NCBI RefSeq assembly: GCF_028682395.1
Contig: NZ_JANHLC010000003.1
Location: 372,001-436,000 of the forward strand
Direction of reading: 5' to 3'
Origin: Pseudomonas putida
GTDB taxonomy: Bacteria > Pseudomonadota > Gammaproteobacteria > Pseudomonadales > Pseudomonadaceae
DNA: 64,000 nt
The first letter of the stretch is position 1. Every line of letters starts with the position of its first letter. Made by a program: the position numbers and the translations under genes. Shown piece after piece: positions 39,167 to 48,642 of this stretch. The notes under the pieces are model-generated. The model ran no database searches. It was given only the letters and a program-made list of their open reading frames with translations, and was not told where the DNA came from.

Positions 39167-39997
39167 ATGCTGCTGCGTTTTACCAAGATGCATGGCCTGG
39201 GCAACGACTTCATGGTCCTCGACCTGGTCAGCCAGCACGCGCATATCCAGCCCAAGCACGCCAAGCAATGGGGCGACCGCCATACCGGTATCGGCTTCGA
39301 CCAGCTCCTGATCGTCGAGGCGCCGAGCAACCCGGACGTGGATTTTCGCTACCGGATTTTCAATGCCGACGGTTCCGAAGTGGAGCAGTGCGGCAACGGT
39401 GCCCGCTGCTTCGCCCGCTTCGTGCTCGACAAGCGCCTGACCGCCAAGCGCCAGATCCGCGTCGAGACCAAGAGCGGCATCATCGAACTCGATGTGCGCA
39501 ATGACGGCCAGATCCGCGTCAACATGGGACCACCACGGCTGGTGCCGCAGGAGATCCCATTCGAAGCGCCGGCTCAGGCCCCGAGCTATCAAGTCGAGGT
39601 CGACGGCCAGATGATCGAACTTGCCGCCATCTCCATGGGCAACCCCCATGCGGTGCTGCGCGTCGAGGACGTCAACGCTGCGCCAGTGCACGAGTTGGGG
39701 CCCAAGCTTGAGCATCACCCACGCTTTCCGGCACGGGTGAATGTCGGCTTTCTCCAGGTGATCGATCGCCAGCGCGCGCAACTGCGGGTCTGGGAACGCG
39801 GCGCCGGGGAAACCCAGGCGTGCGGCACCGGTGCCTGCGCCGCGGCAGTGGCGGCCATCAGCCAGGGCTGGATGGACTCGCCGGTCACGATCGACCTGCC
39901 CGGCGGACGCCTGAGCATCGAGTGGGCCGGCCCTGGCCAACCCGTCATGATGACGGGCCCGGCCACACGGGTGTATGAAGGACAAGTGCGTCTATGA
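39167..39997 (+). CDS. dapF: Diaminopimelate epimerase
   Basis: A 276-residue epimerase turning LL-diaminopimelate into the meso form used for lysine and peptidoglycan. The two catalytic cysteines are Cys75 (EQCGNGARC) and Cys219 (QACGTGAC). The start [15 protein letters not shown] is the family start. It begins 4 bases after the lysA stop and is followed 13 bases later by yigA, so it is translated as part of the same message. Confidence 0.97.
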   Translation: MLLRFTKMHGLGNDFMVLDLVSQHAHIQPKHAKQWGDRHTGIGFDQLLIVEAPSNPDVDFRYRIFNADGSEVEQCGNGARCFARFVLDKRLTAKRQIRVETKSGIIELDVRNDGQIRVNMGPPRLVPQEIPFEAPAQAPSYQVEVDGQMIELAAISMGNPHAVLRVEDVNAAPVHELGPKLEHHPRFPARVNVGFLQVIDRQRAQLRVWERGAGETQACGTGACAAAVAAISQGWMDSPVTIDLPGGRLSIEWAGPGQPVMMTGPATRVYEGQVRL

Positions 39998-40010
39998 GTG
40001 AGCAAATGCC

Positions 40011-40736
40011 ATGACCGATAAGCCTCGAGCCAGCGCCGAACAGCCGGACGAATCACCTGCAGCCAGCCTGGAGGCCGCGGCGGTAGCGGCGTACCTCGAG
40101 GCTCATCCAGAGTTCTTCGTCGACCACGAAGAACTGCTGACGGCCTTGCGTCTGCCTCACCAGCGCGGCGATACCGTTTCGCTGGTCGAGCGCCAGATGA
40201 AAATCCTGCGCGAACGCAATATCGAGATGCGCCATCGCCTTTCCCAACTGATGGACGTGGCCCGTGACAACGACCGCCTGTTCGACAAAACCCGCCGCCT
40301 GACCCTCGCGCTGATGGATGCCGGCAGCCTCGACGAGTTGGTCATCGCTGTTGAAGACAGCCTGCGCCAGGACTTCCAGGTGCCTTTTGTCAGCCTGATC
40401 CTGTTCAGCGACACCAGCATGCCAGTCGGCCGCTGGGCCAGCCTCGCCGAAGCGCAACAGGCCATTGGCGGCCTGCTGCAGGAAGGCAAGAGCGTCAGCG
40501 GTAGCCTGCGTGACCATGAGCTGGACTTCCTGTTCGGCGAAGAACAGCGCCAACAGATCGGCTCCACGGCCGTGGTCGGCCTCAACCACCTGGGCCTGCA
40601 TGGCGTGCTGGCAATTGCCAGCCGCGATCCACAGCATTACAAGAGCTCGGTCGGCACCCTGTTTCTCGGTCATATCGCCGAAGTCCTCGGCCGCACCCTG
40701 CCGCGCTACACCAACGCCCTGCGCTCGGTACGCTAA
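40011..40736 (+). CDS. yigA: DUF484 family protein (YigA-like)
   Basis: A 241-residue DUF484 protein with a GAF-like fold. [23 protein letters not shown] starts the conserved part, and [20 protein letters not shown] forms a coiled coil before the sensory domain ([23 protein letters not shown]). The function is unknown, but dapF-yigA-xerC-yigB is the same order as in E. coli. xerC follows after 2 bases. Confidence 0.9.
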   Translation: MTDKPRASAEQPDESPAASLEAAAVAAYLEAHPEFFVDHEELLTALRLPHQRGDTVSLVERQMKILRERNIEMRHRLSQLMDVARDNDRLFDKTRRLTLALMDAGSLDELVIAVEDSLRQDFQVPFVSLILFSDTSMPVGRWASLAEAQQAIGGLLQEGKSVSGSLRDHELDFLFGEEQRQQIGSTAVVGLNHLGLHGVLAIASRDPQHYKSSVGTLFLGHIAEVLGRTLPRYTNALRSVR

Positions 40737-40738
40737 GC

Positions 40739-41635
40739 GTGGAACGACAGCTGGACGCCTACTGCAACCATCTGCGCAGTGAGCGCCAGGTGTCGCCGCA
40801 TACGCTTGAGGCTTATCGCCGCGACCTGAACAAGGTCCTGGCGTTCTGCACCAAGGAACAACTCGATAGCTGGCGCGCCCTGGATATCCAGCGGCTGCGC
40901 CGCCTGGTCGCGCGCCTGCACCAACAGGGCCAGTCCTCGCGTAGCCTGGCCCGCCTGCTCTCGGCAGTCCGTGGGCTCTACCACTACCTGAACCGCGAAG
41001 GCCTGTGTGAGCACGATCCGGCCAATGGCCTGACGCCGCCCAAGGGCGAACGACGCCTGCCCAAGACGCTCGATACCGACCGCGCCCTGCAACTGCTTGA
41101 AGGTGCGGTGGAAGATGACTTCCTGGCCCACCGCGACCAGGCCATCCTCGAACTGTTCTATTCCTCGGGCCTGCGCCTGTCCGAACTGACCGGGCTCAAC
41201 CTGGAGCAACTCGACCTGGCCGACGGCCTGGTGCAGGTCCTTGGCAAGGGGAGCAAGACGCGCCTGCTGCCCATCGGCCAGAAGGCCCGCGAGGCCCTGG
41301 GGATCTGGCTGGGCCTGCGGGCCCTGAGCAATCCGCAGGACGATGCAGTGTTTGTCAGCCAGAAAGGCCGGCGTCTCGGCGCACGGGCAATACAACTGCG
41401 GGTCAAGGCTGCCGGCGAGCGCGAATTGGGGCAGAACCTGCACCCCCATATGCTGCGACACTCCTTCGCCAGTCACCTGCTCGAATCCTCCCAGGACTTG
41501 CGGGCGGTGCAGGAGTTGCTAGGCCATTCCGATATCAAGACCACGCAGATCTACACCCACCTGGATTTCCAGCACCTGGCCGCGGTCTATGACAGCGCCC
41601 ACCCACGGGCCAAACGCAGTAAAGGCAGTGACTGA
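40739..41635 (+). CDS. xerC: Tyrosine recombinase XerC
   Basis: A 298-residue site-specific recombinase that, with XerD, resolves chromosome dimers at dif. It has an N-terminal SAM-like domain ([24 protein letters not shown]). The catalytic domain has the Arg in SSGLRLSEL, Lys in GKGSKTR, His/Arg in [11 protein letters not shown], His in LGHSDIKTT and nucleophile Tyr in QIYTHL. The start is GTG 40739, 2 bases after the yigA stop. The stop overlaps the yigB ATG (TGATG). It is a housekeeping gene here, not a mobile integrase. Confidence 0.96.
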   Translation: MERQLDAYCNHLRSERQVSPHTLEAYRRDLNKVLAFCTKEQLDSWRALDIQRLRRLVARLHQQGQSSRSLARLLSAVRGLYHYLNREGLCEHDPANGLTPPKGERRLPKTLDTDRALQLLEGAVEDDFLAHRDQAILELFYSSGLRLSELTGLNLEQLDLADGLVQVLGKGSKTRLLPIGQKAREALGIWLGLRALSNPQDDAVFVSQKGRRLGARAIQLRVKAAGERELGQNLHPHMLRHSFASHLLESSQDLRAVQELLGHSDIKTTQIYTHLDFQHLAAVYDSAHPRAKRSKGSD

Positions 41636-42336
41636 TGACGATTGAGCTGATTACCTTCGACCTCGACGACACCCTGTGGGATACCGCGCCGGTAATCGTC
41701 AGCGCAGAGCTGGTATTACGCGAGTGGCTGGCGGAACAGGCGCCGCAGTTGGGCGACGTCCCCACGGAACACCTGTGGGCCATCCGCGAGCAGATCCTGA
41801 CCAGCGAACCACAGCTGAAGTACCGGATCAGCGCCCTGCGCCGCCGCGTACTGCTGCAGGCCCTGCGCGAGGCCGGCTACGCCCACGAACAGGCGACACA
41901 GCTGGCTGGCGCGGCCTTCGAGGTCTTTCTCCAGGCCCGACATCAGCTCGACGTCTTCCCCGAGGTGCAACCGACCCTGGAGCAACTGGCCCGGTCCTAT
42001 CGCCTGGGCGTCGTCACCAACGGCAATGCCGATATTCGCCGCCTGGGCCTGGCCGAGTACTTCCAGTTTGCCCTGTGTGCCGAAGATATCGGTGTCGCCA
42101 AGCCCGACCCACGGCTGTTCCATGAAGCACTGCTGCGCGCTGGAAATGTCGCCCCAGGGGCCGCAGTGCATATCGGCGACCACCCTGGCGATGATATCGC
42201 AGGTGCCCAGCAGGCCGGTTTTCGCGCCATCTGGTACAACCCGGAGGGCAAGCCCTGGGGCGCCGTCCAGCGGCCCGACGGCGAAATTGGCAACCTGAGC
42301 GAGCTGCCCGAGTTGCTGGCCCGCTGGCGCGGCTGA
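41635..42336 (+). CDS. yigB: HAD-family phosphatase, YigB-like
   Basis: A 233-residue haloacid-dehalogenase phosphatase. The nucleophile motif is FDLDDTLWD at residues 8-16, motif II is the Thr in LGVVTNGNAD, and motif III/IV are KPDPRLF and IGDHPGDDIAGA. E. coli YigB acts on FMN and other small phosphates. The ATG overlaps the xerC stop. It ends the operon, and the hairpin at 42376-42404 stops transcription. Confidence 0.92.
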   Translation: MTIELITFDLDDTLWDTAPVIVSAELVLREWLAEQAPQLGDVPTEHLWAIREQILTSEPQLKYRISALRRRVLLQALREAGYAHEQATQLAGAAFEVFLQARHQLDVFPEVQPTLEQLARSYRLGVVTNGNADIRRLGLAEYFQFALCAEDIGVAKPDPRLFHEALLRAGNVAPGAAVHIGDHPGDDIAGAQQAGFRAIWYNPEGKPWGAVQRPDGEIGNLSELPELLARWRG

Positions 42337-42375
42337 GTAATCGCCCGGGCTAACGGTACTTTGCAGAAGCCCATG

Positions 42376-42404
42376 AAAAAGCCCGCAGCGACGGCGGGCT
42401 TTTT
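42376..42404. terminator. Bidirectional terminator between yigB and sutA
   Basis: AAAAAGCCCGC (42376-42386) pairs with GCGGGCTTTTT (42394-42404) around a 7-base loop, with T runs on both strands. It ends both the yigB operon and sutA. Confidence 0.92.
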
Positions 42405-42425
42405 CAGCAAGCAAGAAGCAAACGC

Positions 42426-42752
42426 TTAGATAGGTCGGCTACCGTACTTGTTATCAGGCTTCTTGGGCGGGTCCGCTACCACATTGGCCTCGACTTCCTG
42501 CACTTTACCGCCCCGTGCCAGGAACTCTTCCATAGCCCGAGCCAGCGCATCGCGCTCCTTGTTCTTGGCTTCGACACTTGGCAACTCGTCAACCGATACA
42601 GCGGCCTTGGCTTTGCCCTTGGCAGCGGGTGCCGGGGCGTCATCGCCACCATCGTCGTCGGCAACGTCTTCGGCTGCCGCTTCGAGGCCTTCCTCGGTCT
42701 CGTCTTCGTCGCCTACTTCGAGGTCATCGTTTTCCAGATCATCGTCGCTCAT
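42426..42752 (-). CDS. sutA: SutA, RNA polymerase-binding growth-arrest regulator
   Basis: A 108-residue acidic protein. The first 45 residues are almost all Asp, Glu, Ala and Gly (MSDDDLENDDLEVGDEDE) and likely disordered; the conserved part is LPSVEAKNKERDALARAMEEFL, RGGKVQE and the tail VVADPPKKPDNKYGSRPI. SutA was found in P. aeruginosa as a protein that binds RNA polymerase and raises rRNA transcription in slow growth. The ending is diagnostic. It is a single-gene unit. Confidence 0.92.
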   Translation of the reverse strand: MSDDDLENDDLEVGDEDETEEGLEAAAEDVADDDGGDDAPAPAAKGKAKAAVSVDELPSVEAKNKERDALARAMEEFLARGGKVQEVEANVVADPPKKPDNKYGSRPI

Positions 42753-42854
42753 GTTCTACCTCATGACTTGCGAAAAGCAGGTTAGTTATAGCCCAGCCGC
42801 ATCTTCTGTCGAAGATCGCCGGAAAAAAATCCAATGGGCGGTGTTATCACCGGC

Positions 42855-43280
42855 CTAAACCCCGTCACCCTGCAGGGTAGCGAGGACTTTGCGCGCACCG
42901 CCATGGTCACGGTGTTCGCCCAGATAAATGCCTTGCCAAGTCCCCATCGCCAGCTTTCCCGCCGTGACCGGCACGGTCAGCTGACAGCCTAGCAAACTGG
43001 CCTTGAAGTGCGCAGGGAGATCATCGGCGCCTTCGTCGTTGTGTTCATAGCCGCCGGCGCCCTGGGGCACCAGCCGGTTGAAGAAAATCTCGAAATCGCG
43101 ACGTACTGCCAGATCCGCGTTTTCGTTGACCGTCAAAGAAGCAGACGTGTGCTGCAGCCATAAACTCAACAGACCGACACGACAGCCCTGGAGTTCAGGC
43201 AACGCCGAGAGCAACTCGTCCGTTACCAGATGAAAGCCTCGAGGCCTTGCGCGCAGCGTTATCAGCCGCTGATGCCACAT
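42855..43280 (-). CDS. YjbQ family protein (UPF0047)
   Basis: A 141-residue protein starting MWHQRLITLRARPRGFHLVT, with the family motifs LWLQHTSASLTVNENAD, HNDEGADDLPAH and LGEHRDHGGARKV. The His and Glu residues form the presumed active site. YjbQ proteins have weak thiamine-phosphate synthase activity; the true role is unclear. The ATG at 43280 follows GGAGAACTGT; the longer GTG start at 43292 is less likely. Confidence 0.9.
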   Translation of the reverse strand: MWHQRLITLRARPRGFHLVTDELLSALPELQGCRVGLLSLWLQHTSASLTVNENADLAVRRDFEIFFNRLVPQGAGGYEHNDEGADDLPAHFKASLLGCQLTVPVTAGKLAMGTWQGIYLGEHRDHGGARKVLATLQGDGV

Positions 43281-43451
43281 ACAGTTCTCCACCTATCGGC
43301 GCGCATTCTAGCGTGCTGAATAAAAAATCAAAGTCCCGAATAATCACTCTCACCCGTAAGTTTTTGGCGCCATTGCCACAGCGCGCAAAACAAGTGCGCA
43401 ACGGCTTTAGATAAATCCTTTCAGCGCGGGCAGGCGAGCCAAATCCAAGGC

Positions 43452-43485
43452 AAAAAAATGCCCGGCAAGCCGGGCACTTTTTTTT
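43452..43485 (-). terminator. Terminator after amtB
   Basis: TGCCCGGC (43459-43466) pairs with GCCGGGCA (43469-43476) with a 2-base loop; the A run at 43452-43458 gives seven T on the minus strand, and T8 lies on the other side. It is 17 bases past the amtB stop. Confidence 0.92.
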
Positions 43486-43492
43486 GTAGCGT

Positions 43493-44830
43493 TTACAGGT
43501 TGTAGCCACGTTCGTTGTGTTGCGCCAGGTCGAGGCCGACGGCTTCTTCTTCCTCGGTCACCCGCAGGCCCATGACCATGTCCAGGACCTTGAGGATCAC
43601 GAACGTCACGATCGCGGTGTAGATCACCGTAAAGCCAACGCCTTTGCACTGGATCCAGACTTGCGCCGCGATATCGGTCACGGTGCCGAAGCCACCCAGG
43701 GCAGGAGCGGCGAACACGCCGGTCAGGATTGCGCCGACGATGCCGCCGATGCCGTGCACGCCGAAGGCATCCAGCGAGTCGTCATAGCCCAGTTTGCGCT
43801 TGAGGCTGGTGGCGCAGAAGAAGCACACCACGCCCGCCACCAGGCCAATCACCAGGGCGCCCATCGGGCCGACGGTGCCCGCAGCCGGAGTAATGGCAAC
43901 CAGACCAGCTACCACACCCGAAGCGATGCCCAGGGCACTTGGCTTACCGTGGGTCAGCCACTCGGCGAACATCCAGCCCAGGGCCGCGGCAGCGGTTGCG
44001 ATCTGGGTCACCAACATAGCCATGCCGGCGGTGCCGTTGGCAGCGGCCGCAGAGCCGGCGTTGAAGCCGAACCAGCCGATCCACAGCATGGCCGCGCCCA
44101 TCAGGGTATAGCCCAGGTTGTGCGGTGCCATCGGGGTGTTCGGGTAGCCTTTACGCTTGCCCAGCACCAAGCAAGCCACCAGACCGGCCACACCGGCGTT
44201 GATGTGCACCACGGTGCCGCCCGCGAAGTCCAGCACGCCCCAGTCCCACATCAGGCCACCGTTGCCGCTCCAGACCATGTGCGCAATCGGCGCATAGACC
44301 AGGGTGAACCAGATGGTCATGAAGATCAGCATGGCGGAGAATTTCATCCGCTCGGCGAATGCGCCGACGATCAGGGCCGGCGTGATGATGGCGAATGTCA
44401 TCTGGAAGGTGATGAACACCGCTTCCGGGAACAGGGCCGCAGGACCGGTCAGGCTATTTGGCGTGACACCGGCCAGGAAGGCCTTGGACAGCCCACCGAA
44501 GAACGAATTGAAGTTGACGACGCCCTGCTCCATACCGGTGGTATCGAACGCGATGCTATAGCCGTAGACAACCCACAGGATGCTGATCAGGCCGGTGATG
44601 GCGAAGCACTGCATCATCACCGAAAGAATGTTTTTCGAGCGCACCATGCCGCCGTAGAACAGCGCCAGACCCGGAATGGTCATAAACAGCACCAGGGCTG
44701 TGGCCGTGAGCATCCAGGCGGTGTCGCCGGAATTGAGGACTGGAGCTGCCACTTCGTCTGCCGCCATGGCCAGGCCGGGCATTACGATGGACAACAGGGC
44801 TCCTAGCCCTGCGAATTTACGCAGAGTCAT
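43493..44830 (-). CDS. amtB: Ammonium transporter
   Basis: A 445-residue Amt channel with a signal peptide (MTLRKFAGLGALLSIVMPGLAMA) and eleven hydrophobic helices. Typical segments are LFMTIPGLALFYGGMVR, FGGTVVHI-like DFAGGTVVHINAGVAG with the first pore histidine, and DAFGVHGIGGIVGAILTG with the second. It imports ammonium when nitrogen is scarce and is blocked by GlnK. The ATG follows AGGAGAAAACAAT. It lies 34 bases after glnK in the usual glnK-amtB operon. Confidence 0.97.
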   Translation of the reverse strand: MTLRKFAGLGALLSIVMPGLAMAADEVAAPVLNSGDTAWMLTATALVLFMTIPGLALFYGGMVRSKNILSVMMQCFAITGLISILWVVYGYSIAFDTTGMEQGVVNFNSFFGGLSKAFLAGVTPNSLTGPAALFPEAVFITFQMTFAIITPALIVGAFAERMKFSAMLIFMTIWFTLVYAPIAHMVWSGNGGLMWDWGVLDFAGGTVVHINAGVAGLVACLVLGKRKGYPNTPMAPHNLGYTLMGAAMLWIGWFGFNAGSAAAANGTAGMAMLVTQIATAAAALGWMFAEWLTHGKPSALGIASGVVAGLVAITPAAGTVGPMGALVIGLVAGVVCFFCATSLKRKLGYDDSLDAFGVHGIGGIVGAILTGVFAAPALGGFGTVTDIAAQVWIQCKGVGFTVIYTAIVTFVILKVLDMVMGLRVTEEEEAVGLDLAQHNERGYNL

Positions 44831-44864
44831 ATTGTTTTCTCCTGGGGCGTTGGGGTTTGGCGGC

Positions 44865-45621
<757 letters not shown>

Positions 45622-45882
45622 ATGCTCGCGCCCAAAGCCTTTCTCGATGCCCTGAGCGGCCATGCCGCCCGCCTGTTCAGCGGCGAAACACCACTGCCTC
45701 GCAATGAGTTCGAAAGCCAGTTCAAGGCCTTGCTGCAAAGCGGCTTCAGCAAGCTGGACCTAGTGAGCCGGGAAGAATTCGATAGCCAGATGGTCGTGCT
45801 CGCCCGTACTCGCGCCCGCCTGGAAAGCCTGGAGGCCAAAGTGGCAGAGCTGGAAGCGCGTCTCACCCCGCCAACCGAGTAA
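45622..45882 (+). CDS. ubiK: UbiK-family ubiquinone accessory factor
   Basis: An 86-residue BMFP-type protein (formerly YqiC/DUF526). It has an amphipathic helix (AFLDALSGHAARLFSG), a middle linker, and a C-terminal coiled coil DLVSREEFDSQMVVLARTRARLESLEAKVAELEARL that drives trimerisation. UbiK assists aerobic ubiquinone synthesis at the lipid/protein interface. The ATG is set by the conserved start; the ribosome binding site is weak. comM follows after 174 bases. Confidence 0.9.
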   Translation: MLAPKAFLDALSGHAARLFSGETPLPRNEFESQFKALLQSGFSKLDLVSREEFDSQMVVLARTRARLESLEAKVAELEARLTPPTE

Positions 45883-46056
45883 TCCACCTGCACCGCTAGC
45901 TGCCCGAATGGCTGCCGTTCTCCAGCATGAGCCTGGAGCAGCAGACTTCGCGAATAGACGAAAAATCCTTCTCGTGATGACGCCATGGCCGTTTCCGGCC
46001 TCGACTATCCTTGCAACTCCGCAGGATGCGGCGTCACCCCGTTCAAGGAAGGATCT

Positions 46057-47553
46057 ATGTCCCTGGCCATTGTCCACAGCCGCGCCCAGGTCGGCGTGCA
46101 GGCGCCGACTGTCACCGTTGAGGCGCATCTGGCCAATGGGTTGCCGGCCCTGACACTGGTAGGCCTGCCGGAAACCGCGGTCAAGGAGAGCAAGGACAGG
46201 GTTCGCAGTGCGATTCTCAATGCCGGCTTCGACTTCCCCGCACGGCGCATCACCCTGAATCTCGCCCCCGCCGACCTGCCCAAGGATGGCGGCCGCTTCG
46301 ACCTGGCCATTGCCCTGGGCATCCTGGCTGCCAGCGGGCAATTGCCCGCGCCGGCGCTGGAACAGGTCGAGTGCCTGGGAGAACTGGCGCTGTCCGGGCA
46401 TATTCGCCCGGTGCAGGGCGTCCTGCCGGCAGCACTGGCAGCCCGTGCCGTGGGACGGCAACTGGTGGTTGCCCGAGAAAATGCCGAAGAGGCGAGCCTG
46501 GCCCGTGGGTTGGAAGTCATCGCAGTCGAACACCTGCTGCAGGCCGTCGCCCATTTCAACGGGCAGACGCCCATTGAGCCTTTTGTCTCCAGTGGCCTGC
46601 TGCGCCAGCAGGTGGCCTATCCCGACCTCAGCGAGGTCCAAGGCCAGTTCGCCGCCAAACGAGCCCTGTTGATCGCTGCGGCTGGCGCCCACAATTTACT
46701 GCTCAGCGGCCCGCCCGGCACCGGCAAGACCCTGCTGGCCAGCCGCCTGCCCGGACTGCTGCCGCCCTTGGACGAAAGCGAGGCCCTGGAGGTCGCGGCG
46801 ATCCAGTCGGTCGCCAGCCACAAACCCATGAGCCACTGGCCGCAGCGCCCCTTTCGCCAGCCTCACCATTCGGCCTCCGGTCCAGCGCTGGTGGGGGGTG
46901 GCTCAAAACCGCAGCCGGGGGAAATCACCCTCGCCCACCATGGCGTGCTGTTTCTCGATGAGTTGCCAGAGTTCGACCGGCGGGTCCTGGAAGTGCTGCG
47001 CGAGCCCCTGGAATCGGGCTGGATCGTGATCGCCCGCGCCAGCGGCCGGGTGCAGTTCCCGGCGCGCTTTCAGTTGGTAGCGGCCATGAACCCCTGCCCC
47101 TGCGGCTATCTGGGCGAGCCCAGCGGCCGATGCCGCTGCACCCCGGAGCAGCTCCAACGTTATCGCAACAAACTGTCAGGGCCGCTGCTCGACCGCATCG
47201 ACCTGCACCTGACCGTGGCGCGCGAAGCCACTGCGCTTAGCCCACCCCTGCGCAGCAACGACACCACGGCCCATGCCGCTGCCCGGGTCGCCGAGGCGCG
47301 CAAGCGTCAGCAGGAGCGCCAGGGTTGTGCCAATGCGTTTCTCGATCTGCCCGGCCTGCGCCAACACTGCCAGTTGCGCACGAGCGATGAGCGCTGGCTC
47401 GAAGTCGCTTGCGAACGCCTGACCCTGTCGCTGCGTGCGGCCCATCGCCTGCTCAAGGTTGCTCGTACCCTGGCCGACCTGGAACACGTGGAACAGATCA
47501 GCCGCGAACAACTGGCAGAAGCGTTGCAGTACCGCCCCTGCACAACGTCATGA
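46057..47553 (+). CDS. comM: ComM/YifB AAA+ helicase
   Basis: A 498-residue Mg-chelatase-like AAA+ protein. An N-terminal Lon-like ChlI domain (about 1-170, with VGLPETAVKESKDRVRSA) is followed by the AAA module: Walker A GPPGTGKT at 218-225, Walker B VLFLDE, and a cysteine cluster NPCPCGYLGEPSGRCRC. ComM drives branch migration during integration of transforming DNA in naturally competent bacteria. The ATG follows AAGGAAGGATCT. Confidence 0.94.
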   Translation: MSLAIVHSRAQVGVQAPTVTVEAHLANGLPALTLVGLPETAVKESKDRVRSAILNAGFDFPARRITLNLAPADLPKDGGRFDLAIALGILAASGQLPAPALEQVECLGELALSGHIRPVQGVLPAALAARAVGRQLVVARENAEEASLARGLEVIAVEHLLQAVAHFNGQTPIEPFVSSGLLRQQVAYPDLSEVQGQFAAKRALLIAAAGAHNLLLSGPPGTGKTLLASRLPGLLPPLDESEALEVAAIQSVASHKPMSHWPQRPFRQPHHSASGPALVGGGSKPQPGEITLAHHGVLFLDELPEFDRRVLEVLREPLESGWIVIARASGRVQFPARFQLVAAMNPCPCGYLGEPSGRCRCTPEQLQRYRNKLSGPLLDRIDLHLTVAREATALSPPLRSNDTTAHAAARVAEARKRQQERQGCANAFLDLPGLRQHCQLRTSDERWLEVACERLTLSLRAAHRLLKVARTLADLEHVEQISREQLAEALQYRPCTTS

Positions 47554-47563
47554 GCCGCCGGGG

Positions 47564-48484
47564 CTAGCCCAGTCGCTCGACCTGGGGTAGCTCCATGGCC
47601 TCGACTTCCTGCTGCAGAAAATCGCTCAACCGACGCAGACGCTCGCCACCGGGTCGGGTCTTCGGCCAGACCAGGTAGTAATTCAGGCCACTGGCCACGG
47701 CCGTTGGCCATGGCAGGCTCAAGCGGCCCTGGGCCACATCCTCGGCGACCATCAGCAGGTCGCCCATGGACACGCCATAGCCTCGGGCCGCGGCAATCAT
47801 GCCCAGTTCAAGGGTATCGAATACCTGACCGCCCTTGAGCGACACCTGGCCACTGAGCCCCATGCGCTGGAGCCAATCGCGCCAGTCCCGGCGGTCCGGC
47901 GTGGGGTGCAGCAACTCGGTACTGGCCAGGCGGGCCAGATCCCAGGGCTGATCGTTGAGCAGGTTGGGCGCTCCGACGGGAATCAACCATTCAGAAAACA
48001 GATAGCTGGCTTCCCAGTCCGCCGGGAAGTGCCCGTTACCCAGCAGTACCGCGCAGTCGAAAGGCTCCTGATTGAAATCCACGTTATCGATATCCATCCA
48101 GGCACTGGTCAACTGCACCTCGTTGCCCTTCTGCAAATGCCGGAAACGACTCAGGCGCGCCAGCAACCAGCGCATGGTCAGGGTCGACGGCGCTTTCATG
48201 CGCAGGATGCCGTCTTCGGCGCGCAGGGTATTGCACGCCCGCTCCAGCGCAGCGAAACCCTCGCGTACGCCTGGCAGCAGCAATCGCGCCGCCTCGCTAG
48301 GCTGCAGATTGCGCCCGTTGCGCTGGAACAGGCGGCAGGCGAAATGCTCCTCCAGGGTGCGGATATGCCGACTCACCGCACTTTGGGTAATCGACAGCTC
48401 CTCAGCGGCGCGGGTAAAGGAACTGTGCCGCGCGGCGGCTTCAAAAGCACGTAACGCATACAAGGGTGGCAGGCGACGGGACAT
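47564..48484 (-). CDS. LysR-family transcriptional regulator
   Basis: A 306-residue LysR-type regulator of the GcvA-like branch. The helix-turn-helix is near residues 20-45 (FEAAARHSSFTRAAEELSITQSAVSRHIRTLEEH), and the effector-binding domain follows. The target is unknown; the divergent MATE efflux gene 158 bases away is the natural candidate. ATG 48484 (MSRRLPPLYALRAFEAAARH) is the family start and follows GAGGG. Confidence 0.9.
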   Translation of the reverse strand: MSRRLPPLYALRAFEAAARHSSFTRAAEELSITQSAVSRHIRTLEEHFACRLFQRNGRNLQPSEAARLLLPGVREGFAALERACNTLRAEDGILRMKAPSTLTMRWLLARLSRFRHLQKGNEVQLTSAWMDIDNVDFNQEPFDCAVLLGNGHFPADWEASYLFSEWLIPVGAPNLLNDQPWDLARLASTELLHPTPDRRDWRDWLQRMGLSGQVSLKGGQVFDTLELGMIAAARGYGVSMGDLLMVAEDVAQGRLSLPWPTAVASGLNYYLVWPKTRPGGERLRRLSDFLQQEVEAMELPQVERLG

Positions 48485-48642
48485 GGGAACCCTCGGGCAA
48501 GGCAGTGCGCGTACCCTAGCAGAAAGTCCTGACACATGAGTTTTAATCATGTGATCAATCGCTTTTATCCTTTTGTGCATCACCGGTAAAGCGCCGAAAA
48601 TCCAGCCTTTGCCGCGACCCGCCGGACCTGGAACCGATTCCC

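Noticed and set aside
40739..41635. Mobile-element integrase
   Set aside because: It is in the conserved dapF-yigA-xerC-yigB context with no attachment site or cargo, so it is the chromosomal XerC.
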